Source of the DNA: Botryotinia globosa
Lineage: Eukaryota > Ascomycota > Leotiomycetes > Helotiales > Sclerotiniaceae
DNA: 64,000 bases
Direction of reading: 5' to 3'
NCBI GenBank assembly: GCA_014898425.1
Contig: RCSZ01000009.1
Coordinates: 1,550,001-1,614,000 of the forward strand
Shown piece by piece: positions 11,549-22,242 of this stretch. The number at the start of each line of letters is the position of its first letter. The stretch's first letter is position 1. The notes below the pieces were generated by a model. It had not been told where the DNA came from and ran no database searches. It was given only the letters and a program-made list of their open reading frames with translations. The translations under genes were made by a program, and so were the position numbers.

Positions 11549-11774
11549 ATCGTAGATGTTTTATTCGTTTGTCAAAGAGAAAAATCGGCTTGTGTTTGTG
11601 AGGTGTAAGTAGAGAAGTTTGGCGGGGTGCGAAGTGGGATGCATGGTCCTTCAAATAAATTTCGTACCTAGCTAAAGTGGCGCTCCCGTAATGCTTCTCG
11701 CTACCGGTACGAGTAGATATTGGGCAATCATCATTAAAAACATCAAATTTCATTATATCAATAAACTTACAACA
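11549..11774. promoter_or_regulatory. Shared divergent promoter region GPN1 / CWF19
   Basis: Only 226 bp separate the two start codons, so promoters and 5' UTRs of both housekeeping genes must lie here or overlap. I see no clear TATA box or named factor site. Confidence 0.5.
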
Positions 11775-13796
11775 ATGGACGGCTTGGACGAATTTGAGAA
11801 AAGCTTAGCAGCGGAAAAGCTAGAGAGGGAAAAAAGTGAAAGAAGCTCGCGCAAAGATAAGGATCGGAAGCATCGACATCATCATAGATCACGGCACCAC
11901 AGGTCCAGAGAGGATGACGATGAAGATAGAGACGACCACCGACATAAGCGATCGAGACATTCTAGACACGAGGAAGAAGATGAGGACAGAAGGAAGCGCA
12001 AGCACGAAAAATCATCAGATCCCAAGGAAGATTTACCAATTCCAGATGAGGAGGAAGCAGAAGTTCAACCAAAAGCTACTCGCGATTCTTGGATGACGGA
12101 TCCTACAGCTTTCGAATTCGATTATACACAAAAAGGATCCAAAAAGCCTACAGAGCCAAAAGTCGCACCCAGACCTGATTACGATTTGAAGGTTCATAAA
12201 AATGAACTCAATCAGCATTTACAAGATCTAAATGAAGGAGTCAAAAAGTTGGACGACATCGAAGCTGGACATGACGTCGATTATACATTTGGAGATTCAG
12301 GAGCTCAATGGCGCATGACAAAGTTAAAGGCAGTATATACACAGGCGGAACAGAGTGGAAAGCCCATCGATGAGATAGCCATTGCGCGATTTGGAGGTCT
12401 ACGGGAGTTTGATGATGCGCGAGAAGAACAAATTGAGCTTGACCGTCGAAGACTATATGGGGAAGGCTATGTTGGGAAAGAGAAGCCCAGCGGAGAGTTG
12501 TTTCAAGAGAGAAAATTAGATCTAGGTATTAGAAGAGGTTCGATACGACACCGTGATGAGCCAGCAAATCTACCGCAAGGGGAGATTATGGAAGAAACAA
12601 ACGCACCCCCTGTTCAGCTCGATGCCACGGCCCTGAATCGATTGAAGGCCCAAATGATGAAAGCAAAGCTTAAGAAATCGCCTGACGCTGCGAGACTCGA
12701 GGCCGAGTACAATGCTGCGGCTTCCGCCGGATTAGCAACTACTTCAGAACCCGGTATGGTAGTATTAGGGAAGATGGATAGCAGAATGTTAGCGGGAACT
12801 CGTGGAGAAGTGAAGTCAATCGACAATAAGAGGGGCCGCGAGAGAGGCTTGGTGGAAGAGAATGAGGATATGACTATTGAAGATATGGTGCGTGAGGAAC
12901 GACGGACAAAAGGACAAGCCGGCGGTGATGGTATGCGCGCCGCTGAACGCATCGCGAAGGATGCTAAATTCGATAATGACCTCGACTACATGGACGATAA
13001 TGCAAACAAGCTTGCGAAGCGCGTGCAAAAGTCCGAAATTAACTTGAGGAATACAGCCATAGGAGATTTCCAAAAGATGAATCGCATTCTGGACTCCTGC
13101 CAATTGTGTCATCATGAAGACAAAAATCAACCTCCTGTTGCGCCACTCGTATCTCTAGGTACACGAGTCTATTTAACACTCCCGACAGAGCCGGAACTGA
13201 GTGATGGTGGAGCCGTCATTGTACCCATTCAGCACCGGACAAACCTCCTTGAATGCGACGACGATGAGTGGGAGGAAATTAGAAACTTCATGAAATGTCT
13301 AACACGCATGTATCATGATCAAGGTCGAGATGTAGTATTTTACGAAAATGCCGCAACACCACACCGAAAGATGCACGCAGCCATGCAGGCAGTACCACTG
13401 CCCTATAGCCTAGGAGAAACCGCGCCAGCCTTTTTCAAAGAAGCCATCCTGTCCTCGGATGAAGAGTGGACACAACATAAGAAGCTCATCGACACTGCAG
13501 CACGCGCACGAGATGGCCTTGGAAAACTAGCCTTCCGCCGATCGATCGCTAAGGAGATGCCCTATTTTCATGCGTGGTTTGACCTAGATGGTGGCTTGGG
13601 ACATATAGTTGAAGACGCCAATCGTTGGCCCAGGGGGGATCTCTTCGCGAGAGAAATCATCGGCGGCATGTTGGATATTGAGCCTGATGTTATTAAACGA
13701 CAGGGCCGGTGGAGTCGAGGAGGGGATAAAAGATTGGACGGCTTCAGAAATCGTTGGAAGAAATTCGATTGGACCAGGGTGCTTACGGATGAGTGA
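11775..13796 (+). CDS. cwf19: CWF19-like splicing factor (CwfJ family, 673 aa, single exon)
   Basis: The start at 11775 gives MDGLDEFEKSLAAEKLERE; the open frame extends 84 nt further upstream, but the added residues look like leader sequence. Residues about 18-90 are a highly charged Arg/His/Lys/Asp/Glu tract like those of spliceosomal proteins, followed by a long charged middle region. The C-terminal third carries the CwfJ C1 domain, a HIT-like fold (SCQLCHH near residue 437, then AVIVPIQHRTNLL), and the C2 domain with ATPHRKMHAAMQAVPLP and the ending FRNRWKKFDWT. The family (S. pombe Cwf19, yeast Drn1, human CWF19L1/2) binds post-splicing complexes and assists lariat debranching. No introns are apparent. 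Confidence 0.92.
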   Translation: MDGLDEFEKSLAAEKLEREKSERSSRKDKDRKHRHHHRSRHHRSREDDDEDRDDHRHKRSRHSRHEEEDEDRRKRKHEKSSDPKEDLPIPDEEEAEVQPKATRDSWMTDPTAFEFDYTQKGSKKPTEPKVAPRPDYDLKVHKNELNQHLQDLNEGVKKLDDIEAGHDVDYTFGDSGAQWRMTKLKAVYTQAEQSGKPIDEIAIARFGGLREFDDAREEQIELDRRRLYGEGYVGKEKPSGELFQERKLDLGIRRGSIRHRDEPANLPQGEIMEETNAPPVQLDATALNRLKAQMMKAKLKKSPDAARLEAEYNAAASAGLATTSEPGMVVLGKMDSRMLAGTRGEVKSIDNKRGRERGLVEENEDMTIEDMVREERRTKGQAGGDGMRAAERIAKDAKFDNDLDYMDDNANKLAKRVQKSEINLRNTAIGDFQKMNRILDSCQLCHHEDKNQPPVAPLVSLGTRVYLTLPTEPELSDGGAVIVPIQHRTNLLECDDDEWEEIRNFMKCLTRMYHDQGRDVVFYENAATPHRKMHAAMQAVPLPYSLGETAPAFFKEAILSSDEEWTQHKKLIDTAARARDGLGKLAFRRSIAKEMPYFHAWFDLDGGLGHIVEDANRWPRGDLFAREIIGGMLDIEPDVIKRQGRWSRGGDKRLDGFRNRWKKFDWTRVLTDE

Positions 13797-16700
13797 GTGC
13801 ACACAGAATTAAATATACTTGCACACGTATCATAATCATATCATATTATATCATACCATACCCTAGCTCCTCACATCACATCATAATCCTAATTGTGCAA
13901 TACCCATCTGAAGTTCCATCAAAGATACAAAATACGTACCTACATACAACACATAGCAATCTGATCCCCATCAGGTCACACGGCGCCGGATTGGGCCAAA
14001 TCAGCTTCTGGAAGCGCGGCCCGCCTCCCGGCTTCCAACTCATTTTGCTCGTCTGTTCTATACGTGGTTAACATGTCAGGAAAGCACAATATGTTACTTA
14101 CAATTACGATACAGTCTCTTTTACTATGTACGCACGTACATACGTACAATAACTTTCTCCCAGTACTCGTACCTCTTTCGGCCTTTCTTGCTCTTCGGGC
14201 ACCCAGAATTCAATAGTTGGAAGCCCTGGAGTAGCTCGACTGACTGTGACTGGTTCTTGACCCGGTTGTTCGAGGTACGTTTCGTTTGTCACATTTTTCA
14301 ATTGGTTGTAAAGTGTAGATGGGATAGGCAAGTGCTGTTTTCTTTTTTCTTTTTTCTTTCTTCTTTCTACAGTATCTCGGTTTGGGTCGGCGTTATTGTT
14401 CGGAGGTACCTAGATACCTACCTACTAGCTAGCTTTGCTATGTTATGTTGCACCAAATACACAAACACCAGATTGCCCGTCTCCCCGAGATGCATGTACA
14501 TCCTAACCAGAGCGCGAAAGAAAAGAAAATGAACAACGTTTTTGTGCTAGAGGAACAAAATGATGGGTGGATTGGTGGATGGTACTTGGTATCGTATCAT
14601 GGCATACTGTTTACCGGTGGAGATACTTGCGTGATACATAGGTACCTGCTCTATGCGACCATGCACGCGATATCGGTGCATATGTTGGAGAGGATATACG
14701 TCGATAGAGATCATTTTATGGAAAGGTGTAACGCGAGCAGGGGAGGTGATGGCACGAGATTGATGCAGATATCCTAGCGATGCGTAGAAGGGTTCTAGAA
14801 GGAGAGATTGCTGAAGTGTGTATAGGTATGGAAGTACCTACGTCCTGTTTGTGGATGATGGGGAAGATGTGCAGGAGAAGTACGGCATGGGTTTTTGATG
14901 GCTTTGGTACGCCGTCCCATGTTTTTCTCGCGCTGGGGGGTTTGTATGGTATACGTCGATACGTAGATACATGGGTACAGCATGATTGTGACGCTTTTCG
15001 TACTGCGTCGAATTCTTTCGCCATGCTTCCGAAAATAGAGTAGAGCGCCATATTCGGACGGATTGGCATGGTTTTTCGCACCATCTTTCTATCCATTTGG
15101 GTATTTGATTTGCAGAAGATGATTGGGGTATGGTAGTGAAAAGTATGTGATGGATGTGTTCATCCTACCAATCTTCTCCGCATCACCGACCGCAGAATCG
15201 AACTTTCACGAGACATTTCTTCATTTCAGCCTTTCTTCTCCCAATGAACCACGGATGCATCCTCGGTCGTACCCGGTTAAAAGAAAGGTAGAAGCGAAGC
15301 AAGCAATTCACGCAGGCAGGCAAGCGAGCAAGCAAGCCAGCATGAAAACCATCACACTTCGATGTAGGCAAGGCAGGTGCAGGTGCAGGTACCCATATAA
15401 CCCGTTTCGAATATTTGCTGAAACAGATTGTCAGAGGATCCTTGTATACATACACCTTGTTCATGTGAAGACTTTTCCGCGTTCTTCTTTGGGTAGATAA
15501 CCAAAAGCTTGGCTCCGAGATAGGATGTCACCGTTGAGAAGGTTGAGAAGAGAAGTGAACATCTCACACACAATGCTTAGATCACGAATGGAATTTTTTC
15601 ATCCTGCGTTATAGTGAACCACGAGGCTGAGGGGTTGCGGGAGATGGCATGCATTGATTGTACGCTTGTTGTGCGCTAAACCTCCTTTTCTGCTCAAATG
15701 CCGGGTACGAGGGTCTAAGATTAGAGTTGGGATGGGAGGAGGATAATGCGGAGACGAAATTGATAAACGGGTCGCGTCAAGCTTGGTCCTGTACGGAGGA
15801 GGTCGAAAGACTGCGAGTGGTAAGGTTAACGAGAGAATATCATCCTGTCCATACTGTATTATTCTTTCCTTTATGCGCTTCTCAGCCGGTCCAACTTCCA
15901 AGATCGTTTGTTTCGACGTTGCAGTGGCTTATGTATTCAGGCTATCCGATTAGCTATGTCTAGGAATAGACCAGGGGTATTCTTCCTTTGTAAATACAGT
16001 AGAATGGAAATCCTTCATTATTAGCTCAGCAAGCATTCTGACATGCATAATTTCTGAAGATATGTCGGTCCTAAATAAGGTCATAGGTTACGATTCAGAA
16101 GAATGTGGAATCAGTAAATTAAGGTCGACATCTTCATTCTACTCTCAGTATGTATTCCAAGAGGCATGCGAGAGACAGCGTAATAAGAGTGCTTACGAGG
16201 GCAAGCATATCTCATAAGTTGAAAAGGATGTATTGCCCATTGGGGCACGCTCTAGCTAGTCAGCACGAGAGAGATTAGAGAAACGATCATCGTCTTCGCG
16301 CGTGCTACTCTCTTCTCGCTCCCCGTCGGTTCGTAGCGAAGCTCGCAAAGGTCTTGACATGCATCGAAGATTCTATAATTCTTCCATCGCTTGTTTTTAG
16401 TCCAGCCGTAACCTTACCGCAGCTAGATGAATGAAACGGTAATCATCCGAGTTGAAGGGGACATTCAAGTAAGTGGCTATTCTTTTCGACAGGGGTTCCG
16501 TAAGTGTTGTGTCGTGCATGAAGGGGAAAAGGCGAGCGACCTACGTAAAGTAGTACAGTCCACCAGTCATGAAGTAAGGATGAGTAAGATGCGTCAGAAA
16601 TGATGGGTATGATAGCAGATTGAGGATTTTGAAAAGGTATTGTTGGATCGAGTTTGGCGAATGAAAATCGAAAAGGAGAAATGGATCTTGGGTGGTCGAA

Positions 16701-17728
16701 TTAGGAAAAGGAGATGGATAGATAGATTTGAGATTCAAATCCAAGTATTCATTTCGAGTCAGTTGAACATTGAACTGGATGGATTGGATACCTTGAAATT
16801 CAGGCAGATGAATGATTAAATGATTGCAGCCGCATAAGAAGTGTCTACCTTTTTACTTTACCTTTTTACTTTACCTTACTTTACTTTACCTTGGCTTATA
16901 TTTTACATTTTACACATTACACATTACATATTACATATTACATATTACATTTTACATTTTACATTTTACATATTACACTCTACACTCTACACTCTACACT
17001 CTACACTCTACACTCTACCATACATGACATAACATGACATGACAACTACCCTACACTACCTTATCACTTATAATAACTTTTACCTCAAACTCTCTCGACT
17101 CTCTCTAACCCAACTTTTCCATAAACCCCTCCCAAAGAATCATTGTATCTTCCAACTCACCATATAATACAATACAATACAATACAATACAATACTTATT
17201 ACTCTACATACCATACCACACCACACCATACCACACCATACCACACCATACCACACCAGCCTTCCTTCCCAGGTACACTTCAAATCTACCAAGTCAGATC
17301 AATCCAAAATTCATTCTGCCTCTCTGGCTCCCTTCCAGAATCCATTTCCGATTCCCTTTTCTCCACAACAAAACCTGACCACCTCTTTCTAAACTCTCTC
17401 TTTACTCGTACTTTACCTCTCAACCCTTCATATCTCTTCGAAAGATTAAAACTCGTTTCCATACCTACCTGCCTACTTACCGCTACAGCTCGCTTTCGTC
17501 CCGTAAACGAGTTTCGCTACGAACTCCTAAGTACAGTACAGCAAGCCGAGGGAATTTATCGAATCAAATTATTCTAGATCGATTTAATTCAAAGGACTTG
17601 AGACTAATTTCTATTCACTTAAATTTTCCTGTTCATTTAAAGGCGGTGGTTAGATAAGGTTTCCCCCCCCAAAAAAGAGAACATCAAAATAATCAACACA
17701 GCGCGACCGTGTCATAATCAATCCTAAT
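13797..17728. other. 3.9-kb gene-poor region upstream of the Zn2Cys6 gene
   Basis: No supported gene. The 3' UTR of CWF19 lies at the left. A minus-strand open frame at 14104-14331 has protein-like composition but no ATG (see findings). From 16.84 to 17.27 kb the plus strand is a mosaic of simple tandems: TTTAC/ACATT blocks, then ACTCT blocks at about 16976-17020, AATAC at 17165-17194, and CATAC/CACAC at about 17211-17257. The remaining ~450 bp are pyrimidine-rich and look like a transcribed leader of the next gene. ORFs inside the tandems are artefacts. Confidence 0.55.
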
Positions 17729-20034
17729 ATGGCACAGCAACACAATAATAGGAATAGTCCGCACTTAAATCATCTGCAACAAAACGGTTCGGCGCCTTCT
17801 TCTCCATCAATGTCGGGCTCTCAACAAGGTTCTCAACGACAACCAGTTAATTATCCAAGTCCAACTTCCTACCCGTCGCCTTCTTTGTCAACTTCACAAT
17901 ATAATTATCCGCCACCAGGTAACCAAAACGAGCCGTATCGTGCGAGTCCGACCGGAAGCAACGGTTCCCTTTCTCTTCCAAGTATGCGTTCCTTGGATCC
18001 TCTTCAGCACCAGCAACAACAGCAGCAAGCCGCACAACATCAGCACATGGGATCGCCTTTACCTCCACCAGTTGCGCAAATGGGCGGCCCGTACTACCAA
18101 AATCAACTCCCTCATCCATCTCATCAGCACCAATATCCAAACGTGACATCTGATCCAAATATGCGATACGCGCTTCCAGTAGATTCTCGAGTCATGAGCG
18201 GAGGTCGACACAAAAAGGTATGTAGGATTCGTAAATCATCGTTATTATCGTGTCATCGCGTCATTTGGGGTATCGCATCGTGCTAACATATTATTTTTCC
18301 ATCAGGAGATCAAGCGTAGGACCAAGACGGGTTGTTTGACGTGCAGAAAGCGAAGAATCAAGGTCAGTTCTCGATGTTTTAATTTCGTCGCATTATCGAA
18401 AGAATGAATTGAAGTTGAGGTTGAGCTTCCTCGCCATGGGAATCTTTTCGTCTATATGCAAGCGAATCACCTAAGTAGGCGAAGGCACATGAGCGAGCGA
18501 GACGAGCGACCTTGATACCCAGACCCACGAGTAGAGCGAGATTATCAATTTTCCATCTTGTTTTCGATGGCAGATCAATAAATTCACTCGTTGTCGCGAT
18601 CATCATCATCTTCACTATCTATTTGAAAATTCTGCTAACCTATTTCATCAGTGCGACGAACAACACCCTGCCTGCCGAAACTGTCAAAAATCAAAACGTG
18701 AATGTTTAGGTTACGATCCCATCTTCAAACAACAACCAGGTCCTGCTGCCATACAACCAGCACCTAGCTCTGCGCCTTCGCAATCTTCATCGATCGCGAC
18801 CGCAAATCCCTACGGAAACCAACCGCAGATGCTCCAGAGTGGTTACGGTGTTCCAGCTTCAATGGCATATGATCCTGCTCTGACCGCACCCAGTGCTGGT
18901 CAACATTATGACTATTCATCTGCAATCGATCCAAATTTGGAAGCTGCTGCTCCAATCCCGATTGTCAGCACATTTCACAATGCTCCTCCAGGTATGCCCA
19001 CCTTCCGCCTTCACCAAAAAATTATGCCAAGTGCAACTCCGTACCCCTTCCAAGTATCCGATGCTACCCGCCTCAGAGGTGGTACTGGTTCCCCCTTCCC
19101 CCCTCCAGTTGCATCTTTTGCAGACGCAGCAGCTGACACGACTTTTCTTCCAGCCCAGCGATCTATCGACGATTTGCTAACGTATGGCAACCCCCCCGCA
19201 CCTGCCGATCAAACTGTGCAAGACGTTTCGCAGAATCCACAATCACTCGAAGAAGCCAAGCATCTCTACTACAGTATCTATTCTCCTGGCCTAGAGAGCT
19301 TCCTCGAATCAAAATGGTTTAGTGCCAAAGGTGCTGCCAAACTCATGAGCGACAAGCCGCTACTCGAAAAGTTTGGAACACTCCTCCTCCAATTCTCAAA
19401 AACCGTTGTGTCTGATCCTATCGCAATCGCACACACCGCCAGTGTTGAGGCAAAGGTTGTCTGGGCTTTGGCCTGTATGGTCAAGCTTGGTGCAGAGGAT
19501 GCGAAGGAGGCCAAGGTTGAAACCAAGAGCGCGCTCCCTGCCCAGGACGACCCAATTGAGGCGGATCATCGATTGACAGTCTTTGAATGTCTTTTGACGG
19601 GCAGAGTCGCTGAAAGTAACCAGCTCACTGCTCCTGTCCAAGGAAGTGGAGATCACCACAGATTGAGGGAACTGGAATTCTGGTACACTTTGGCAAACTT
19701 TGTCTGTCTTCGAGAAGATGATCCCAATTGTGTCAAGGACGTTGATGAAACTCTTGGTACCCTGAGGAATCTCTTGGATGGCCGAGAGAATCGCGATGTC
19801 TTGTACTCAATTGCCATTATTCGAGCCATGGGACAACGTGTTTCTGAGTATACACCTAGCGACACTCCACTCCATTTCGATGAAAGTGACAACCGCAGTA
19901 AGCTTCTGGTGGCAAAGAAGTTTGTTCAGGATGAAGCAAGTGGTTCCGGCACCACAAATGTCATCCGAAGATTGTGTGAGCTTGCTACACGCACATGGAC
20001 CACTCCAGCCCCTCTTGTACCTGCCCCCAAATAA
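17729..20034 (+). CDS. Zn(II)2Cys6 transcription factor (642 aa)
   Basis: Exons are 17729-18217, 18306-18362 and 18652-20034, with introns of 88 and 289 nt; the sum is 643 codons with the stop. The N-terminal ~160 residues are Gln/Ser/Pro-rich, like an activation or disordered region. The DNA-binding cluster spans the second intron: GCLTCRKRRIK just before it and CDEQHPACRNCQKSKREC just after, spacing C-x2-C-x6-C-x6-C-x2-C-x6-C, preceded by basic RHKKEIKRRTKT. The C-terminal half is helical, without a motif I can name, and could be a fungal-TF middle-homology-type region. It acts in the nucleus as a DNA-binding regulator; targets are unknown. Placing the finger about 165 residues into the chain is less common than an N-terminal finger. 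Confidence 0.9.
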
Positions 20035-22242
20035 TTCAACGCATCTTCACACAATTCCTTTTCAACGAATCTACTTTCTCCGGCGTCTCAGAAGCATTGA
20101 TGTTACTTCGCAATCAATACCAAATGCATCAAAGAATGGATGGACGGGTTCTTGCAATCTCTTGCAAGTCTTTTGACGGCAGCCTTTTCTTTTTCTTTTC
20201 TCGATAGGTTGGCAATACATTGTGAAGATTGCGGTATCCAAAAACAAAACAGCTAGCAAGGGTTTGGGGGGCGAGTTTTCAAAACTATCGTTTACTACAC
20301 ATAAAGTACTCGAACAACTGCTTGGTCATCTCCATGCATGCATGTAATCTTAGGAACAAATGGTAAATCTGGGATGGACTTTGCAAGAATGTATTTCCTT
20401 TATTTCATACGACTCTCTCTTCTCCTTCCTCTCCGATTGACTTCCTGATATCTCTCGACATTCAATGGGTTTATTGCGTTACGAGTCGGATAATAAGATG
20501 TTGATTCGAGCTGGGCAGAGTTGATGGTTAGATGTAGCTGGGTTGGGGATGTGCTCCATGTGCGTTACAATTCAAATCGATGGACTGATCGAAAATAGCG
20601 GACAAGTCAAGCATGTAAGGACAAGAGCGGAAGGGGGAGGGCAGAAAACTTTATTGTGTTGTGCGGCTCAGCTGAAGGCCTTGATTCTACAACCATGCAT
20701 TTCCTCTTTCCCAAGATTTCAGTCACTGGCCGAATAAATGAGGAGCACTTTTCAATTACCGTTGTTCCTTTGTGATGTGCTTTTCCTCCTTCTTTTTCAT
20801 CTCTGCCATGTTGTGATATTAGATCTTCGTCTTGTAATGTGATATTAGATCTTCGTCTTGTGATGTGAATCCGTATAAAGATGTTGAATCGCTCTTCTGT
20901 TGTGATCCTTATTCTTTCTTCTTTCTTCTCCATGTGCCTATACATACATACATGCATGTATGTATGTATGCAGTGTTCCGCAGCAGTAATGTAATATCAT
21001 CGATACATATCGTGAAGCAATCGCTATGTGTGGTGCATTCATTGATCGGGCCGATCCCTCTGTAGATGATTGGTTCTGCACGCTTGGTTTTGTGAGCGCT
21101 ATTGTGTGTGGCTCTCGCGAAGGTTTGTTTGTTTGTTTGCTTGTTTGTTCGTGGATGTGGATGTGGATGTGGATGTGTATATTCGTTTATTCTTTTGTCG
21201 GTTTGTCGGTTTATTCTTTTGTTCTTTTGATCTTTTGTCTGTTGCGTGCTTTTCATTGAGGGATTGGGGATTGGGGATTAGGGGTGGAGTTTGTATGCAG
21301 TGGAATTCGTTCTTGTTTTTGTTGCGTGCTCTGTGTGGGTGGTAGGTGGATTGTTGGTAGATGGTCGATAGATGGTCGGTAGATGGTATATGAAGTCAAG
21401 GAAATGGAGTGGGATGGCATTATCAGAAGGATTGATGATGGATGGACTTTTCGGGTGTGTGGGTGAGTAGGATGGGAGGGGAGGAGAGGATGGGGATGAA
21501 GAGGGAGAGGGAGAGGGAGAGGGAGAGGGAGAGGGAGAGGGAGAGGGAGAGGGAGAGGGAGAGGGAGAGGGAGAGGGAAGGGAGAGGGAGAGGGAGAGGG
21601 AGAGGGAGAGGGAGAGGGAGAGGGAGAGGGAGAGGGAGAGGGAGAGTTTGTGTATGTGGATATGGCTATGGATAGATAGTCGGTAAGATCCATCTTCGTC
21701 CGTGCTAGTTGGTTCTTGTTCTGATTCATGATGGATGGCGAGAATTATGTCAGGTGTGAGATGGCGTGGATTATGTATTATAGCGTTTGTAACTCTGCCT
21801 GCTATGATGAGGAAATACTGAATGGGGGGGGGGGAGATGGGTGTGGTGTGATATGATATGCTATTGTAGGGACTTAATCCATGACATGGTTTCGCCATTG
21901 ATGTTAATCCGTATTGAGTTGTCAATGATGGATATTTACAGGTATTCGCTGTTTGTGTGAGAGAGAGATGTAATTATCCATGTTGTGCATGTATCATTGA
22001 TCAAGATAAGGGGATTCTTTTCTGGGATGCGTGTGAAGGAATGGATAGTTTGGTGGTTCATGCATGAGTTGTGTTTATTTGGGTCAGAGACGAACTTGCA
22101 AATGAACCAGCTATACTGGGTGATTATATACTCATTAATTCTCATTCCATTGATCCCTATTGTGGGATTTTACTGATTGTTAATCTTCATTGCCTCTTAT
22201 TACCGCCGAAAGAAATTGAATTCCCCGTGTCATCTATTGCGA
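20035..22242. other. Intergenic with several simple repeats
   Basis: The 3' UTR of the Zn2Cys6 gene lies at the left. There is a 26-bp tandem duplication at 20813-20864, a 30-bp perfect palindrome at 20940-20969, GGATGT and TTTGT repeats at about 21120-21180, a GAGAGG hexanucleotide tract at about 21498-21646, and a G10 run near 21826. Long ORFs on both strands across the hexanucleotide (Arg-Glu, Ser-Pro/Ser-Leu polymers) are artefacts. No gene is supported. Confidence 0.6.
21498..21646. repeat. GAGAGG hexanucleotide tract
   Basis: About 24 units of GAGAGG on the plus strand, interrupted once near 21578 by an AAGG variant. The minus strand is a long CCTCTC polypyrimidine tract that could form triplex or slip during replication. 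It lies in non-coding sequence. Confidence 0.85.

Noticed and set aside
16824..17577. Plus-strand ORFs across the TTTAC, ACATT, ACTCT and AATAC tandems
   Set aside because: Simple-sequence artefacts in the leader of the Zn2Cys6 gene.
21253..21925. Long overlapping ORFs of Ser-Pro, Ser-Leu and Arg-Glu polymers
   Set aside because: They arise from the GAGAGG hexanucleotide, which is open in several frames on both strands.
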